Positions 54,566 to 63,330 of a DNA stretch of 64,000 nt are shown in pieces (the first letter of the stretch is position 1; each line of letters opens with the position of its first letter). A program made the translations under genes and the position numbers. The notes beneath the pieces were generated by a model. The model made no database searches. It was not told the origin of the DNA and saw nothing but the letters and a program-made list of their open reading frames with translations. The stretch is from Prorocentrum cordatum (lineage: Eukaryota > Sar > Dinophyceae > Prorocentrales > Prorocentraceae), in the NCBI GenBank assembly GCA_963575745.1, contig CAUYUJ010013914.1:25001-89000 (forward strand). Reading direction: 5' to 3'.

Positions 54566-54663
54566 GTAGATGGGTGAGTTGGAAGAGACAAAAGTTTCGG
54601 AGCAAGCGAAGCGCGAGAGAAGAGAGAAGCTGGGGGTGGTTGGGGGATGGACGGTGGGTGCAG

Positions 54664-54765
54664 GACGATCTTGAGCATACACGTTTACGATCATACAATC
54701 GTGAAAGTGTTGTTCTCGCCAGATACGCCAGAAACCCAATCATTACTGCGCACGCACATACATGA
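54664..54765 (-). repeat. Split direct repeat A2
   Basis: Plus orientation CTTGAGCATACACGTTTACG ... ends CACGCACATACAT. Roughly 89% identical by eye to A1 (60862-60965). Confidence 0.85.
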
Positions 54766-54881
54766 TCTCATTTTCTGGCTGGGGCAGGGAATCCTTCTGT
54801 TCGACGGCGTTGCACTGAGGGCCGATGGGCCCAGGTAGTAGACGGAGAAACCCATCTTAAAGCTGGCAAGCTCCACCCAAA
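54763..54881 (-). repeat. Split direct repeat B1
   Basis: Partner of B2 in the same orientation. It lies against A2, recreating the junction expected of a circularised element. Confidence 0.85.
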
Positions 54882-55609
54882 CCCAAAATATTTGACCTGC
54901 GTAAGCGATCATATCGAAGTTGGTTGCCAAACACCGAGGCAAGGAAGTCCGCGAACCTTGTGGGGTAGGCTTGTGCGATCAACGTACGCCAGAGCCCGCC
55001 AGGGACCTTCCCAAACAGCCCGACATGGGGCTTCCCGGACTGGCTGCAAACAACCTCGAGGATGACAGCGTCGGGCACCAACTTCGGTCAAGGACTTACC
55101 GACAAAAAAGCGAACCAGACGGTGGTCGGTTTCTTCCATGTGGCCCCCCACTGGCACAGGTCGGTAATCATCAGGTAGCTATTCTTACTGGATGTGAGGT
55201 GGGCAATCCCTGGCAGCTTCCAAAACAAACTGGTCTGCAGGTTCTCGACAGCAAACGGAATCTTGCGAGACCAGCAGCTTCGCATTACCCGCAGCGTGGC
55301 CCTCGTCACCAAATTCGCGTGCACCAATTGTGGGTGCCCTGCAGCCTCGGGGATTCCCCAAGGACAGGCGGCCAGGCGCAGGGCTGGGTGACGGGCGATA
55401 CTGAAGGTTGCGCATGGTGGGCCCACCATCGCGCCGTCAAAAGCGCTGCGTCGAATTGCGGGGAGCAGGTGGTTCAGGACGTGTTTGTCTGAAATATCAA
55501 AAGCTGACCCGTTTTTGAAATCAAAAATCTCTGCGATGTGCCCGAGCTGCGGGAAAGCCTTGGACACGCGAGCCACGCCAGCAAACAGATCAAGCATCAC
55601 CAAGGGCCT
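54857..55609 (-). pseudogene. Element 1 methyltransferase-like ORF (cytosine-C5 type signatures), one in-frame TGA
   Basis: ATG 55597 (MLDLFAGVARVSKAF) overlaps the recombinase stop by one base (TGATG). LDLFAG resembles the SAM-binding motif I of C5-cytosine methyltransferases. DGAMVGPPCATFSIARHPAL resembles motif IV, with Cys following Pro-Pro, and KIPFAVENLQTSLFWKLPG resembles motif VI (EN). The frame meets TGA at 55088-55090, then continues in register with VVCSQSGKPHVGLFGKVPGG and LIAQAYPTRFADFLASVFG to 54857. The second element has a matching C terminus, which supports this extension. Enzymatic activity is not established; motifs VIII and X are not identified. Confidence 0.65.
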
Positions 55610-56810
55610 CTCACGGCCCTGCTGAACACCAGCTCCAAATTTGCTTCGCACCACTGCATTTTCCGTCGCGCGTCTGGCCGTAGCTTGAGAAAACCCTTTG
55701 AGACCTGGCCGGCCTTTTCGTATCTGGCGACACTGCGGTGGGACCTCCAACGGCCCCTCTTCTGCGCCTCGTTCAGCGACCTCCGACCCACTGCGACGTC
55801 CCACGACGCCCCTGCGTGCCGCATGGAGTAGGGCACCAGGTCGTCGATGTCGAGGGCCCCGGCGACGCGGCGGATCTCTCGGGCCAGGTCGCTGTAGTCG
55901 AAGGTCCACAACTTCGTCTCCTTTGCCGCCCGCCACTCTTCGAGGTAGCGGGTCACCCATTGCAGCTCGGGCACGTCCCACCGCACGGAGTCGTCGAAGT
56001 CTCTGGTCTTGGTGGGGATGTTGAGCTCCCGTGGTCGGATCAGAACTGACCACGTCGGGGGGCTCCGCCCTGTTGGAGGGGAGAAATCCATCCCTCTCAG
56101 CGCCAGGCTCTCTCCCGGCCGCAGGTACAGGCTGGAGGTCACGATGCGCCAGAGCCCCATCAGAGGGAGCCCCCGTTGCAGCAGCCACACCGCCACCCAG
56201 CATATCACCGCCCACGCGTGGGGAGGCCGAGAGCGGCCTGGGCAGAGCCTCTGCCATCCCACGAGGGCGCGCCGTGCTCGCGGCAGCTGCCGCTCGCCGC
56301 GTCGCCCCAGCGCGGGTGCGAAGGCCTCCAGGGCCGCCGGCAGGCAGCCCCCGCGGTGGCTGGCGGCCCCCTCCAAGAACATCTCCTCCAGGCGGGCGAC
56401 CACCAACGCGTCGAGGTCCCTGTCGCTCAGCTCGTTCCACTTCTGGATCCCGACGTGGTTCTGGAGGTCTCTCGCGTGCTCCGCGCATCGCCGGTACGCA
56501 CCCTCGGCCACGGCACCTCTCACCAGGAAGCTCTCGTCGGACTCGAGGCCCGCGGCGAAGCGCGTCTGCCAGCGGTCCAGCTCGGCTGCGCGTGCCTTCC
56601 GCGCCTCCGCCGTCTGTCCAGAGCTCTCTGGCTGGCCCGCCGTCTTTGCCAGGAGCGCACCCTCCTCTGGCGGCGGGCCAGGCAGGGGCGTCGAGGCCAG
56701 GCGGCGGGCCGAAGACTCCGCGCTCGGCCGTGCCACAGGCGCCCGGCCCGCACGCAGCGCGTCCTCCAGCGGCTTCGCCAGGGCGAGGGAGACCATTGTC
56801 AGACGCCTTG
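55597..56810 (-). CDS. Element 1 tyrosine recombinase (integrase)
   Basis: This frame is open from the RNase H linker to TGA 55597-55599. An N-terminal helical domain (ELDRWQTRFAAGLESDESFL ... HVGIQKWNELSDRD) precedes the catalytic part. SSLYLRPGESLALRG (about 56095-56135) holds the first catalytic Arg. DLVPYSMRHAGASWDV (about 55800-55835) is the HxxR box, with Tyr in place of the first His. GRWRSHRSVARYEK (about 55710-55750) carries the nucleophilic Tyr. Such enzymes cut and rejoin DNA through a 3'-phosphotyrosine link and insert circular element DNA. It ends NLELVFSRAVRGPW, with the stop overlapping the next ATG. Confidence 0.8.
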
Positions 56811-57815
56811 TCTCTCGGCAACTTTCGCTTCTCGAAGACTCGGCTGGCTGCATCCGCGGGGTTGAGCTCCGAAGGGATCCAGCGATCAACCGCGACGAGT
56901 GGCGGCCCAGCTGGAGAGCGCATCGCCTTCGACACAGCGCGAGCAGTTGCCAGCTGGTTGCCCCACCTTTTGAATGAGCCAAAATGGTACTGAGGTCATC
57001 GCCCAGGAGAAGAACCCGAGTCGCACGTCCTGACCGAGCCTTGCAGAAACGCCTCAGGCACCACAGGGAAGAAAGGCATTCTTTCACATGAATCGGCTCT
57101 AGTCTCCGAAAACGCCCACTATAGATATGCTCCCAACCAGACTTCTGAATCCACGCCTTCGGCACGTCCTCGAAAACTGGGTCCTCCTCCCAGAGCTCGT
57201 AACCCGAGGTGGAGGCCCCGATCGCCGTCACAGGGTCTGAGAAAGGGTGCAAGACAGCCAGCCCCAGGGCACGACCGCGATGTCCCCCCAGGCCCGCGTA
57301 TCTGAATCTGAAACGCTCCGTCAGCCCCCCCACCTGCTGCACCTGTGCCTCCTCCCACTCCGTCTGCACCACCCCCATGCCACTGGTGCACGCATCGTAG
57401 GCGAAAGCTTTGGGGCTCCAGGGCAGGCGAAGCTCGGCTACACACAGAGGCAACATACGGTAGGCGGCCTCCAGCTCAGCATACACACTCGGCCACAGAG
57501 TCCGTTCATACTGATAGTTATGACGGATGAATCGATCGGTGGCCCCAGAGACTGACAATAGCGGGCGACGCATCAGGAAGGCAAAGGCGAGGTGACCCAC
57601 AAGCATTTCCAACTGTGCGCCGCTCAATCTCCTCCTGCTCAGAGCCCACTGGAGAGCTCCGCGTAGACGACTATACCGTCTCTCACTTAAACGCATTCCC
57701 CCCTTTTCCCCGTCGATAACCACTCCGAAAGCGTCGTCGACATGAGTAGATGTGGTGAGCTCGTGTGTGATCAATCCGACTTCGTCCAGAGCCCTAGTCG
57801 CGGCCTCCCGGACCT
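56800..57815 (-). pseudogene. Element 1 RT connection and RNase H domain
   Basis: After the RT come QVREAATRALDEVGLITHEL and a connection region (LSGAQLEMLVGHLAFAFLMR). The RNase H start is SPKAFAYDACTSGMGVVQTE (catalytic Asp). HVKECLSSLWCLRRF supplies the Glu-containing helix, and LLLGDDLSTILAHSKGG the next Asp. Near 56945 the frame shifts and RWIPSELNPADAASRVFEK (about 56830-56885), the C-terminal RNase H signature of this element class, is read in the neighbouring frame. By about 56810 the original frame resumes. Confidence 0.7.
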
Positions 57816-58993
57816 GCCAAACCCAGGACCCCGACGTTGTCAACATATACGTAATGAGCCAAGCTCATCCCCTTGGTGTCGAAAACGGTGTTGCACGAGC
57901 GGTTCTCGAAGGCACTCTCGGGGTATAGGCGCGGCACCTTATACGCGGTGTTATGCACGGCCCTCTGCGCGAAGAATAAGCTCCACGTAAATGCCATCGG
58001 CAATACCCTGAGGCACGGATACACAAACTCGTCTTGGGCCACTGAGGCCCCTTCCACAAGTCCAATACCCAGAGCCCCAGCTTCAATAAGAGGGAGACCA
58101 CAGAATTCGCACAGAGGGCCGTCGATGCCGAGCCTATAAAAACAGTTAGAGACATCCCCTTTAGATATGTACAGGGTATCTTTGGGCCCCACCTCGACGC
58201 TGGCGAAGTTCTCGACTGTGGCCAATGCCACTCCCGGGGGGGCCCTGAATTCTCAATTTGCTGCAAGCGCATCAACTATCAGACGGGGCCGACCGTCTTT
58301 CTTAGCAACAAAAAACATGGCACGCTCTGCCCGGCGCTGCCGTCGCCAGGTGACTATGCCCCTACTTTGCAGCTCTCTCGCAACATCTACACAGGCCCGA
58401 CTACCCCCTCGGAGCTGGGGGTCCATATAGGGCTTCACTGGAGGCTCAGACCTCATCTCTTCCTCATCACGGAGAAAATAAATCGGCAGCCGTTCGAGCA
58501 TCGAACGCTCTCGCTCGCACAGCACCTCAGCCGCCAAAGGACAGTCGGCTGCGTCGGCTGGCAACGAAACGAGACCCTTCTCGAACGGGCGCGCCGGGCT
58601 GTCAGACGGGCCGTAGCCCGCTTTGTGCCGGAGAAGCGAGCGAGCCGCTTCAGAAGGCACGGCAAAAACGGCGTCAGCGTAGTGCGAGGCAAGGAAGCCT
58701 ACGTCTTTGCACACGACCTCCTGGACCTCGCGAGTGGACCCTCCGTCCGCGGGCGGCACTGCGCCCGCCATCCAGTTCAAAGCTTCGCACGCCTCTCTCA
58801 CTACCCTCTGCTGTCGCCTGCGCGCCTGCACACGCTGATCACAGCTTCGGAAGAGACCAGAACGAGGCGGGGCTTCGACACCTGGAGGTTGAAGAGGGAA
58901 GACTTCGCCTGGGAGCCAAGAGCCCAGACTATCGCACCCCCGCTTAGCCCAGTCATGCTCCATCTCAGGCCCGCGACTGAAGACGGAAAACAT
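57800..58993 (-). pseudogene. Element 1 reverse transcriptase, one in-frame TGA
   Basis: ATG 58993 lies 17 nt after the Gag stop, in another frame. RT motifs are MFFVAKKDGRPRLIVDALAA (motif 1/2), then an in-frame TGA at 58253-58255. The same frame continues with EFRAPPGVALATVENFASVE, KGDVSNCFYRLGI (motif A Asp), RVLPMAFTWSLFFAQ (motif B region) and HYVYVDNVGVLG (motif C with YVDN instead of YxDD). The TGA would be an Arg codon (CGA) before a C-to-T change. YVDN is tolerated in some DIRS-type RTs, to my knowledge; whether this one is active is unknown. A frameshift near 57800-57815 leads into the RNase H frame. Confidence 0.75.
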
Positions 58994-59009
58994 TAAAAAG
59001 ACGGCGTCG

Positions 59010-60360
59010 CTATGCGCCAAGATGGGGCGCGTCTGGCACCTCGCCCTCGACTGGAGAAAGGGTCGGGCGACCTCCCCACTCCTCCTGTAGCTGCCCCTTG
59101 TCGCCGCCAGGCTTCCCTCCACGAAGCTCGCGGGCCTCGCGCGCCTTGTCGCGCTGCTTGTCGACCTCTGCTTCGTCTTTGAGCCTGGCGGCCACGTGGC
59201 TCTGAAGAGCCGGGGCGATACCTCGCGCCCTGCGTCCGAGGCCCATGAAGTGCTCGGAGCCTTCCCGGACGGCGGCGCCACCGCCCGAGTTCGCGTCCAT
59301 GATCAGCTGGACCCTCCTGCCCACCAGCTCCATGCACGCCAGGTTACCACTGTTCAGCTGGTCGACGGTGCTCGCCAGCTCCATCACATTGAGCAGCACC
59401 TCGGGTTCGTGGGCACTTCGATCATTCTCGGCCATCTTCATGTCGCGCACCACTCGTGTGAAGAAGGCCGTTGGGCTTCCGCCGTTGGGGCGGATGCGGC
59501 GGCGCAGCCACGCGGCCGTCCGCGGCCCCATCAGCGGCCAGCCGGTGAAGCTCTTCTCGCTGAGGTTCTTCACCGCGCTCTCCCAGGTGCGGTGTCGCTC
59601 GTTCATCCGATCCCACACCGCGGACAGCGCGCGGAGGTCGTCGTCGCCCTTCTCGCGGGGGGGCCCCCGCACTGACGTGGCGCCCGGCTCCGGGCCCGCA
59701 AGCCCTCGGGCCGCCTCGTCCGCGACCTGCATCAGCACCAACGGCCTCCCCGCGCGCTGGGCCAGGGCGCGGTCGCCGACCACGCAGGCGGCGGGCGGGG
59801 CCTCCCAGGGGGTCAGCCGCGCAATGCCATGCCGCTCCTCGGCGGTCGCCCGCCTGCCTGGAGGTCGGCCCGCGCCCAGCCCATCGCCAACGGCGGCGCC
59901 AGCCGGAGCCCCTGCCTCTCCGCGGGGCGTCGGTGGCCCTTCGACTTGTGGAGGCAAGGGCAGCGGGGCCGCCAAGGCCGCGATCGCCAGCCCGACGTTC
60001 GGCGCCAGCGGCAGCCCAGGCGGGGGAAGTCGGCATTGGCGCGCCAAGGCATCCCTCTGTGCCCCCAGCTCCTGCGCCAACGGCACCTGGCGGAAGCGGC
60101 AGCACCAGAGACTCGGATCCCCAAGATCCCCGACCTGGGAGCCGTTGGGCAGGCGGGTCCACGAAGCTACCTCTGGTAACGCCCACGTCTCCAGGTAGCA
60201 GTCCCCGTCCGGCGTCACCACACCCACCTGCTCGGTTCCCCCCATCGGGGAGGAGGGCGACGCAGCGCTCGTGCCGCAAGTCCCGCGGCTTGCAGTTGTA
60301 CTCCACCACCGCGAAGTCCCCTTCCCTCAGGCCGAAGTGCTCAGCGAACGGATGCTCCAT
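59010..60360 (-). pseudogene. Element 1 Gag-like protein, one frameshift in a G6 run
   Basis: ATG 60360 gives MEHPFAEHFGLREGDFAVVE, then YNCKPRDLRHERCVALLPDG. At the G6 homopolymer (C6 on plus, 60238-60243) one base too many breaks the frame. The next frame continues GTEQVGVVTPDGDCYLETWA and runs 411 codons to TAG 59010-59012. The C-terminal half has a conserved-looking core (MNERHRTWESAVKNLSEKSF, FTRVVRDMKMAENDRS, DQLNSGNLACMELVGRRVQL) and a Lys/Glu-rich tail. Position before pol and composition suggest the nucleocapsid-like Gag of tyrosine-recombinase retroelements. No zinc knuckle is seen. Sequencing error in the homopolymer is a realistic alternative. Confidence 0.6.
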
Positions 60361-60817
60361 CTCGCCGAGCCCGCACCTGCTTGAGCTGCGCCCGGGCCTC
60401 CTCCTCCATGGACAGCGCCGCGGGTCGCTCCTCGCCCGTCGGCGGCGGCTCGATCGACAGGCGCGCTGAGGTCCCCTGGAGAGCCGCCACGCCCCGAGCC
60501 CGCTGCCGGGCTCCGCCCGCGCCGAGGATCACCACGACGAGGACCGCCAGCACACGCCCCACCAGCGCGCCGCCCGCGAAAGCGGCTAGCACGGGGCCCA
60601 GCAGCCCAGGGCACTCAGGCGCCACTGGGCAAGCCGCAGCCTCAGGGCAGGCGGTGAGCCGCTCGGGCCCGCACCGCTGGAGCTGCTGACCCAGCAGCTC
60701 GAGGACGCCCTCGTCGGGCGCGGGCGGCGCGCAGTCGCGCGCGCAAGTCGGGCGCCTCACAGACGAAGCGACCAGCGAGCCCAGCGCGGCGTACCCCAGC
60801 TGCAGCGCGCGATCCAT
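60341..60817 (-). CDS. Element 1 first ORF: short Cys-rich single-pass membrane protein
   Basis: From ATG 60817 the frame encodes 158 residues. The N-terminal half carries spaced cysteines at about 25, 29, 49, 57, 63 and 69 (TACPEAAACPVAPECP). It is followed by one hydrophobic segment at about 78-100 (GALVGRVLAVLVVVILGAG) and an Arg-rich, charged tail (SMEEEARAQLKQVRARR). The stop at 60341 overlaps the start of the Gag frame (ATG 60360) by 20 nt. Function is unknown; a membrane-anchored accessory protein is inferred. An upstream in-frame extension to 60937 lies within the A1 repeat and is less likely to be translated. Confidence 0.55.
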   Translation of the reverse strand: MDRALQLGYAALGSLVASSVRRPTCARDCAPPAPDEGVLELLGQQLQRCGPERLTACPEAAACPVAPECPGLLGPVLAAFAGGALVGRVLAVLVVVILGAGGARQRARGVAALQGTSARLSIEPPPTGEERPAALSMEEEARAQLKQVRARRDGASVR

Positions 60818-60861
60818 GCACTGCCCGCCGGGGGAAGGGCGCTGAGTCCGAGCTCCTGCAG

Positions 60862-60957
60862 GGCGAGCTTGAGCATGCACGTTTGCGATCATACAGTCGT
60901 GAAAGTGTTGTTCTCGCAAGGTACGCCAGAAAACCAATCGTTACCGTGCACGCACAA

Positions 60958-60965
<8 letters not shown>
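60862..60965 (-). repeat. Split direct repeat A1 (element 5' end)
   Basis: Plus orientation CTTGAGCATGCACGTTTGCG ... ends CACGCACAAACATACAT, directly followed by a (TA)n tract. Confidence 0.85.
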
Positions 60966-61002
<37 letters not shown>

Positions 61003-61017
61003 TGGATGCATATATAT
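60966..61017. repeat. (TA)n tract between the two retroelements
   Basis: About 35 nt of pure TA, then GTTTGGATGCATATATATAG. It separates the A1 terminus of element 1 from the B2-like terminus of element 2. Confidence 0.95.
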
Positions 61018-61160
61018 AGCGCACGACCAGACGGACGATGAATGCCAGTCAATGTTATGAGAACTCCGACCGCAGGCGAGATGCGCCATCCATCCCGGGC
61101 AGTCCATGCCATGGCGAGAAACGGGGGGTATAGGCACGATGACAACTGGGATATCCCCAG
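61018..61160 (-). repeat. Direct repeat B2' of element 2
   Basis: Plus orientation GACCAGACGGACGATGAATG ... CCATCCATCCCGGGCAGTCC ... GATGACAACTGGGATATCCC. Matches B1' at 61315-61452 with scattered substitutions and a small gap. Confidence 0.75.
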
Positions 61161-61314
61161 CGGGTGCAATGCAAAAGGAGACAAGCGATAGACAGGGAGG
61201 GAGGGGAGGAGAGCTTGAGCCGCGTGCCACGGGATCGCACACGCGGAGCATGATGCCGAACATTCGGCGCGCAGACGCCCACACCTCACGTCCTCACACG
61301 TATGACATCAATCA

Positions 61315-61452
61315 GCGCGACCAGACGGACGATGGATGCCAGTAAGTTGTTTGAAAAATCCGACCGCGAGCGACATCTGCCATCCATCCCGGGCCGTCCA
61401 GGCCAAGGCGAGAAAATAAGCATGATGGCAACTAGGAGATCCCCCGGCTCCC
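61315..61452 (-). repeat. Direct repeat B1' of element 2
   Basis: Plus orientation GACCAGACGGACGATGGATG ... CCATCCATCCCGGGCCGTCC ... GATGGCAACTAGGAGATCCC. The distance to B2' (about 300 bp) equals that between B1 and B2 in element 1. Confidence 0.75.
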
Positions 61453-61689
61453 GCAGGACAGACTGGGCCACCGAGGCCGAACCCAAACAATCAAAACTAG
61501 AAAAACGAAGCAAACCAAGTGTTCACCCGAACGCCCCAAGAAGCCCCAAAAATATGACAGACCGCAGTCCACTTAGAACAGACCCAACAAACCAGCCGAC
61601 CAACAGACAGACACCAGCCGGCTACCCTTCCGAGGGGGGGCCTTCCAGACCCGAGGCGAAGGTCCACAGGCGATTGAGAGACAAACGCT

Positions 61690-62400
61690 GGGAGCCCTGA
61701 ATCATAACTTTCGCGAAGGCTTTCGCGAATCTCGGGGGGTGAGCAGCAGCAGGGGCGGTCCAGTTTTTGCAGCCCGGCGCTTCCCCAATGAGGACGATAT
61801 GGGGCTTGTGGGATTGGCTGCAGACCTCCCGTCGGCACGCGCGCTTCCGAGAGAGGGAAGAAAGGGATGGAGAGAACCAGGCAGAGATGCGGGTGGATTT
61901 CTGCCATCTCGTTCCAAGCGGACACATATGTGGACTGGCCTCTTGGTGCCCAGGCTTATTGCATAGCCGTAACACCGTAGGCGCGGACCAGATCAACGAT
62001 GAGGCTGGGTTCTCTTTAAAAGCAAAAGCCATGCAAAAGGCGCAACAGGATGATCCTACAGCAGAAACGGACGGAAGGTGGCACTTCCCGCGGCGGGCCT
62101 GGCTTGCTCAACAGTCGAAAGTTCGTGCGCGGGGACCCCCATGGGCAACGCGCGCGGGCGCGGAGGAAGTCGGGGAGCTCGGCTCCAAGACGCGCATGGA
62201 GTCCCAAAAAGAACGCCCGATACACAGTCGCCGGAGATCAAACCACGAATCCGTCTTCTGTGTCCACGCGTTTTGTCGAGGTGATCTTCCCCCGCCGAAT
62301 GTGCAAAGTCAAGGTCCACGGCCGAGCGCCCTCGGGCCCGAAGGGCCTTGGACAAAGTAGTCTGGACCCCGCAAAGATTTGGAAACAAACGCGATATCGA
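61690..62400 (-). pseudogene. Element 2 methyltransferase-like domain, several frameshifts
   Basis: CFQIFAGS (about 62365-62385) is a motif-I-like start in one frame; LSKALRARGRSAVDLDFAHS continues in another. SGVLFGTPCASWSRAPRL (Cys near 62195) is the GTPC counterpart of GPPC in element 1. FKENPASSLIWSAPTVLRL (about 61975-62015) is the EN motif. The tail GKPHIVLIGEAPGCKNWTAP-like sequence and HPPRFAKAFAK (about 61715-61750) parallel GKPHVGLFGKVP and YPTRFADFLASVF of element 1. Conservation of the domain across two diverged elements indicates it is an original part of this element class. Confidence 0.6.
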
Positions 62401-62559
62401 GACGGATTGTTGGACCCCCCCTCTCTTCTTTTCATTCCTGAAGCGGCGCTGCAGGTGGGCGCGAATTCCACTGGAGGAGAGGGGGGAAAGATGGCTGACT
62501 GACCGCCCACTTGGGCGACGACATCAAGCCTGGGGCTCCTCCGCCGGGCCGCCCGCAAC

Positions 62560-63330
62560 GCTGGCTGGCGGGTCGCAGGGGCGAGGCGGCCGACGCCGGA
62601 GGCCTCCGTGACTCCTCCGGCCGCGCATGCGGCCCAGAGGCGCTCCCTCATGCGATGGCCCAGACGAGATACGCCGCCGTGGACGGCGCTCAGCTCGGCC
62701 AGCAACTCGGTCTCTTGTACGTAGCTCTTCAGAATCTTCATTGAAACCCAGCGGCTCACCAAGCGCAATCGGGATGCACCGCGAAGCAGAGCGGGACGGT
62801 CGTCCGAGGCCCCTCTCCGATGTTGGCCATGTGGGTGGTCTGACACCTGCAGGAGGCCGAGCAAGCATGGGCGCCGGCCGTACTTGAGCTGCCCGACCGC
62901 GGCCGCGAACGACCAGAGGCTGTCCGCGGCATCCTCCGACGACCGCGGGCACCCCCGCGCAGGAGCTAGCCATGGGTCTAAGTAGATCGGCACGCCTATG
63001 ACCTGCAACCCGGTCCCGCAGTGGCAGAAACGGGGCCGCATCGCGCAGTTGGAAGCCCCAGTCGCGGCGCTGGCACCGCGCCGCAGGCGACGGTGGGATG
63101 AGGCCCATGCCGGCGTTCAGGAACAGGCAGGACCATGGCCGAGTATAGCTCCCCCACCGATCCCCCGTCGAGGTCCTTCTGGATGAAGTTCTTTCGGGAG
63201 GCCGACGCGGATTTCTTGTGGATCGCCTCCGTCGCTGGACGAGTGGCATTCTGCGAGAGGATGGTGAGCGACGCCACGGGCTCTCTCTCTCTCGGCGGTC
63301 AGGCGCAGGGCAGCGGCCGCGCGAGATTCG
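62560..63330 (-). pseudogene. Element 2 tyrosine recombinase, fragmented
   Basis: Pieces in several frames: LFLNAGMGLIPPSP (about 63090-63130), the hydrophobic helix region; a first-Arg region that cannot be placed securely; HRRGASDDRPALLR (about 62770-62820), matching the RHAGAS box; and SRWVSMKILKSYVQETELLA (Tyr near 62721-62723), matching the GRWRSHRSVARYEK nucleophile box. At least three frameshifts separate them. Confidence 0.55.

Larger units (their letters stand above)
54447..60965 (-). mobile_element. Tyrosine-recombinase retroelement 1, Ngaro-like, with complete split direct repeats
   Basis: A 6.5-kb minus-strand element. Order from its 5' end: A1 repeat (60965-60862), Cys-rich membrane ORF, Gag, RT, RNase H, tyrosine recombinase, methyltransferase-like ORF, then B1 (54881-54763), A2 (54763-54664) and B2 (54565-54447). 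B1 and A2 abut exactly, as predicted for the Ngaro/PAT type, where a circular intermediate joins the ends and is inserted by the recombinase without target-site duplication. Ngaro elements usually carry a hydrolase ORF; here the last ORF is methyltransferase-like, which is more reminiscent of DIRS1 content. At least two nonsense codons and several frameshifts make this copy non-autonomous as sequenced. Confidence 0.85.

Noticed and set aside
55088-56935. Single 615-residue ORF
   Set aside because: Its middle is a shadow of the tyrosine-recombinase frame; only the RNase H tail at one end and the methyltransferase at the other are meaningful.
56974-56995. GAGCCAAAATGG resembling a spliced leader
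   Set aside because: It falls inside continuous RNase H coding sequence of element 1 (LLLGDDLSTILAHSKGG) and diverges after GG, so the match is chance.
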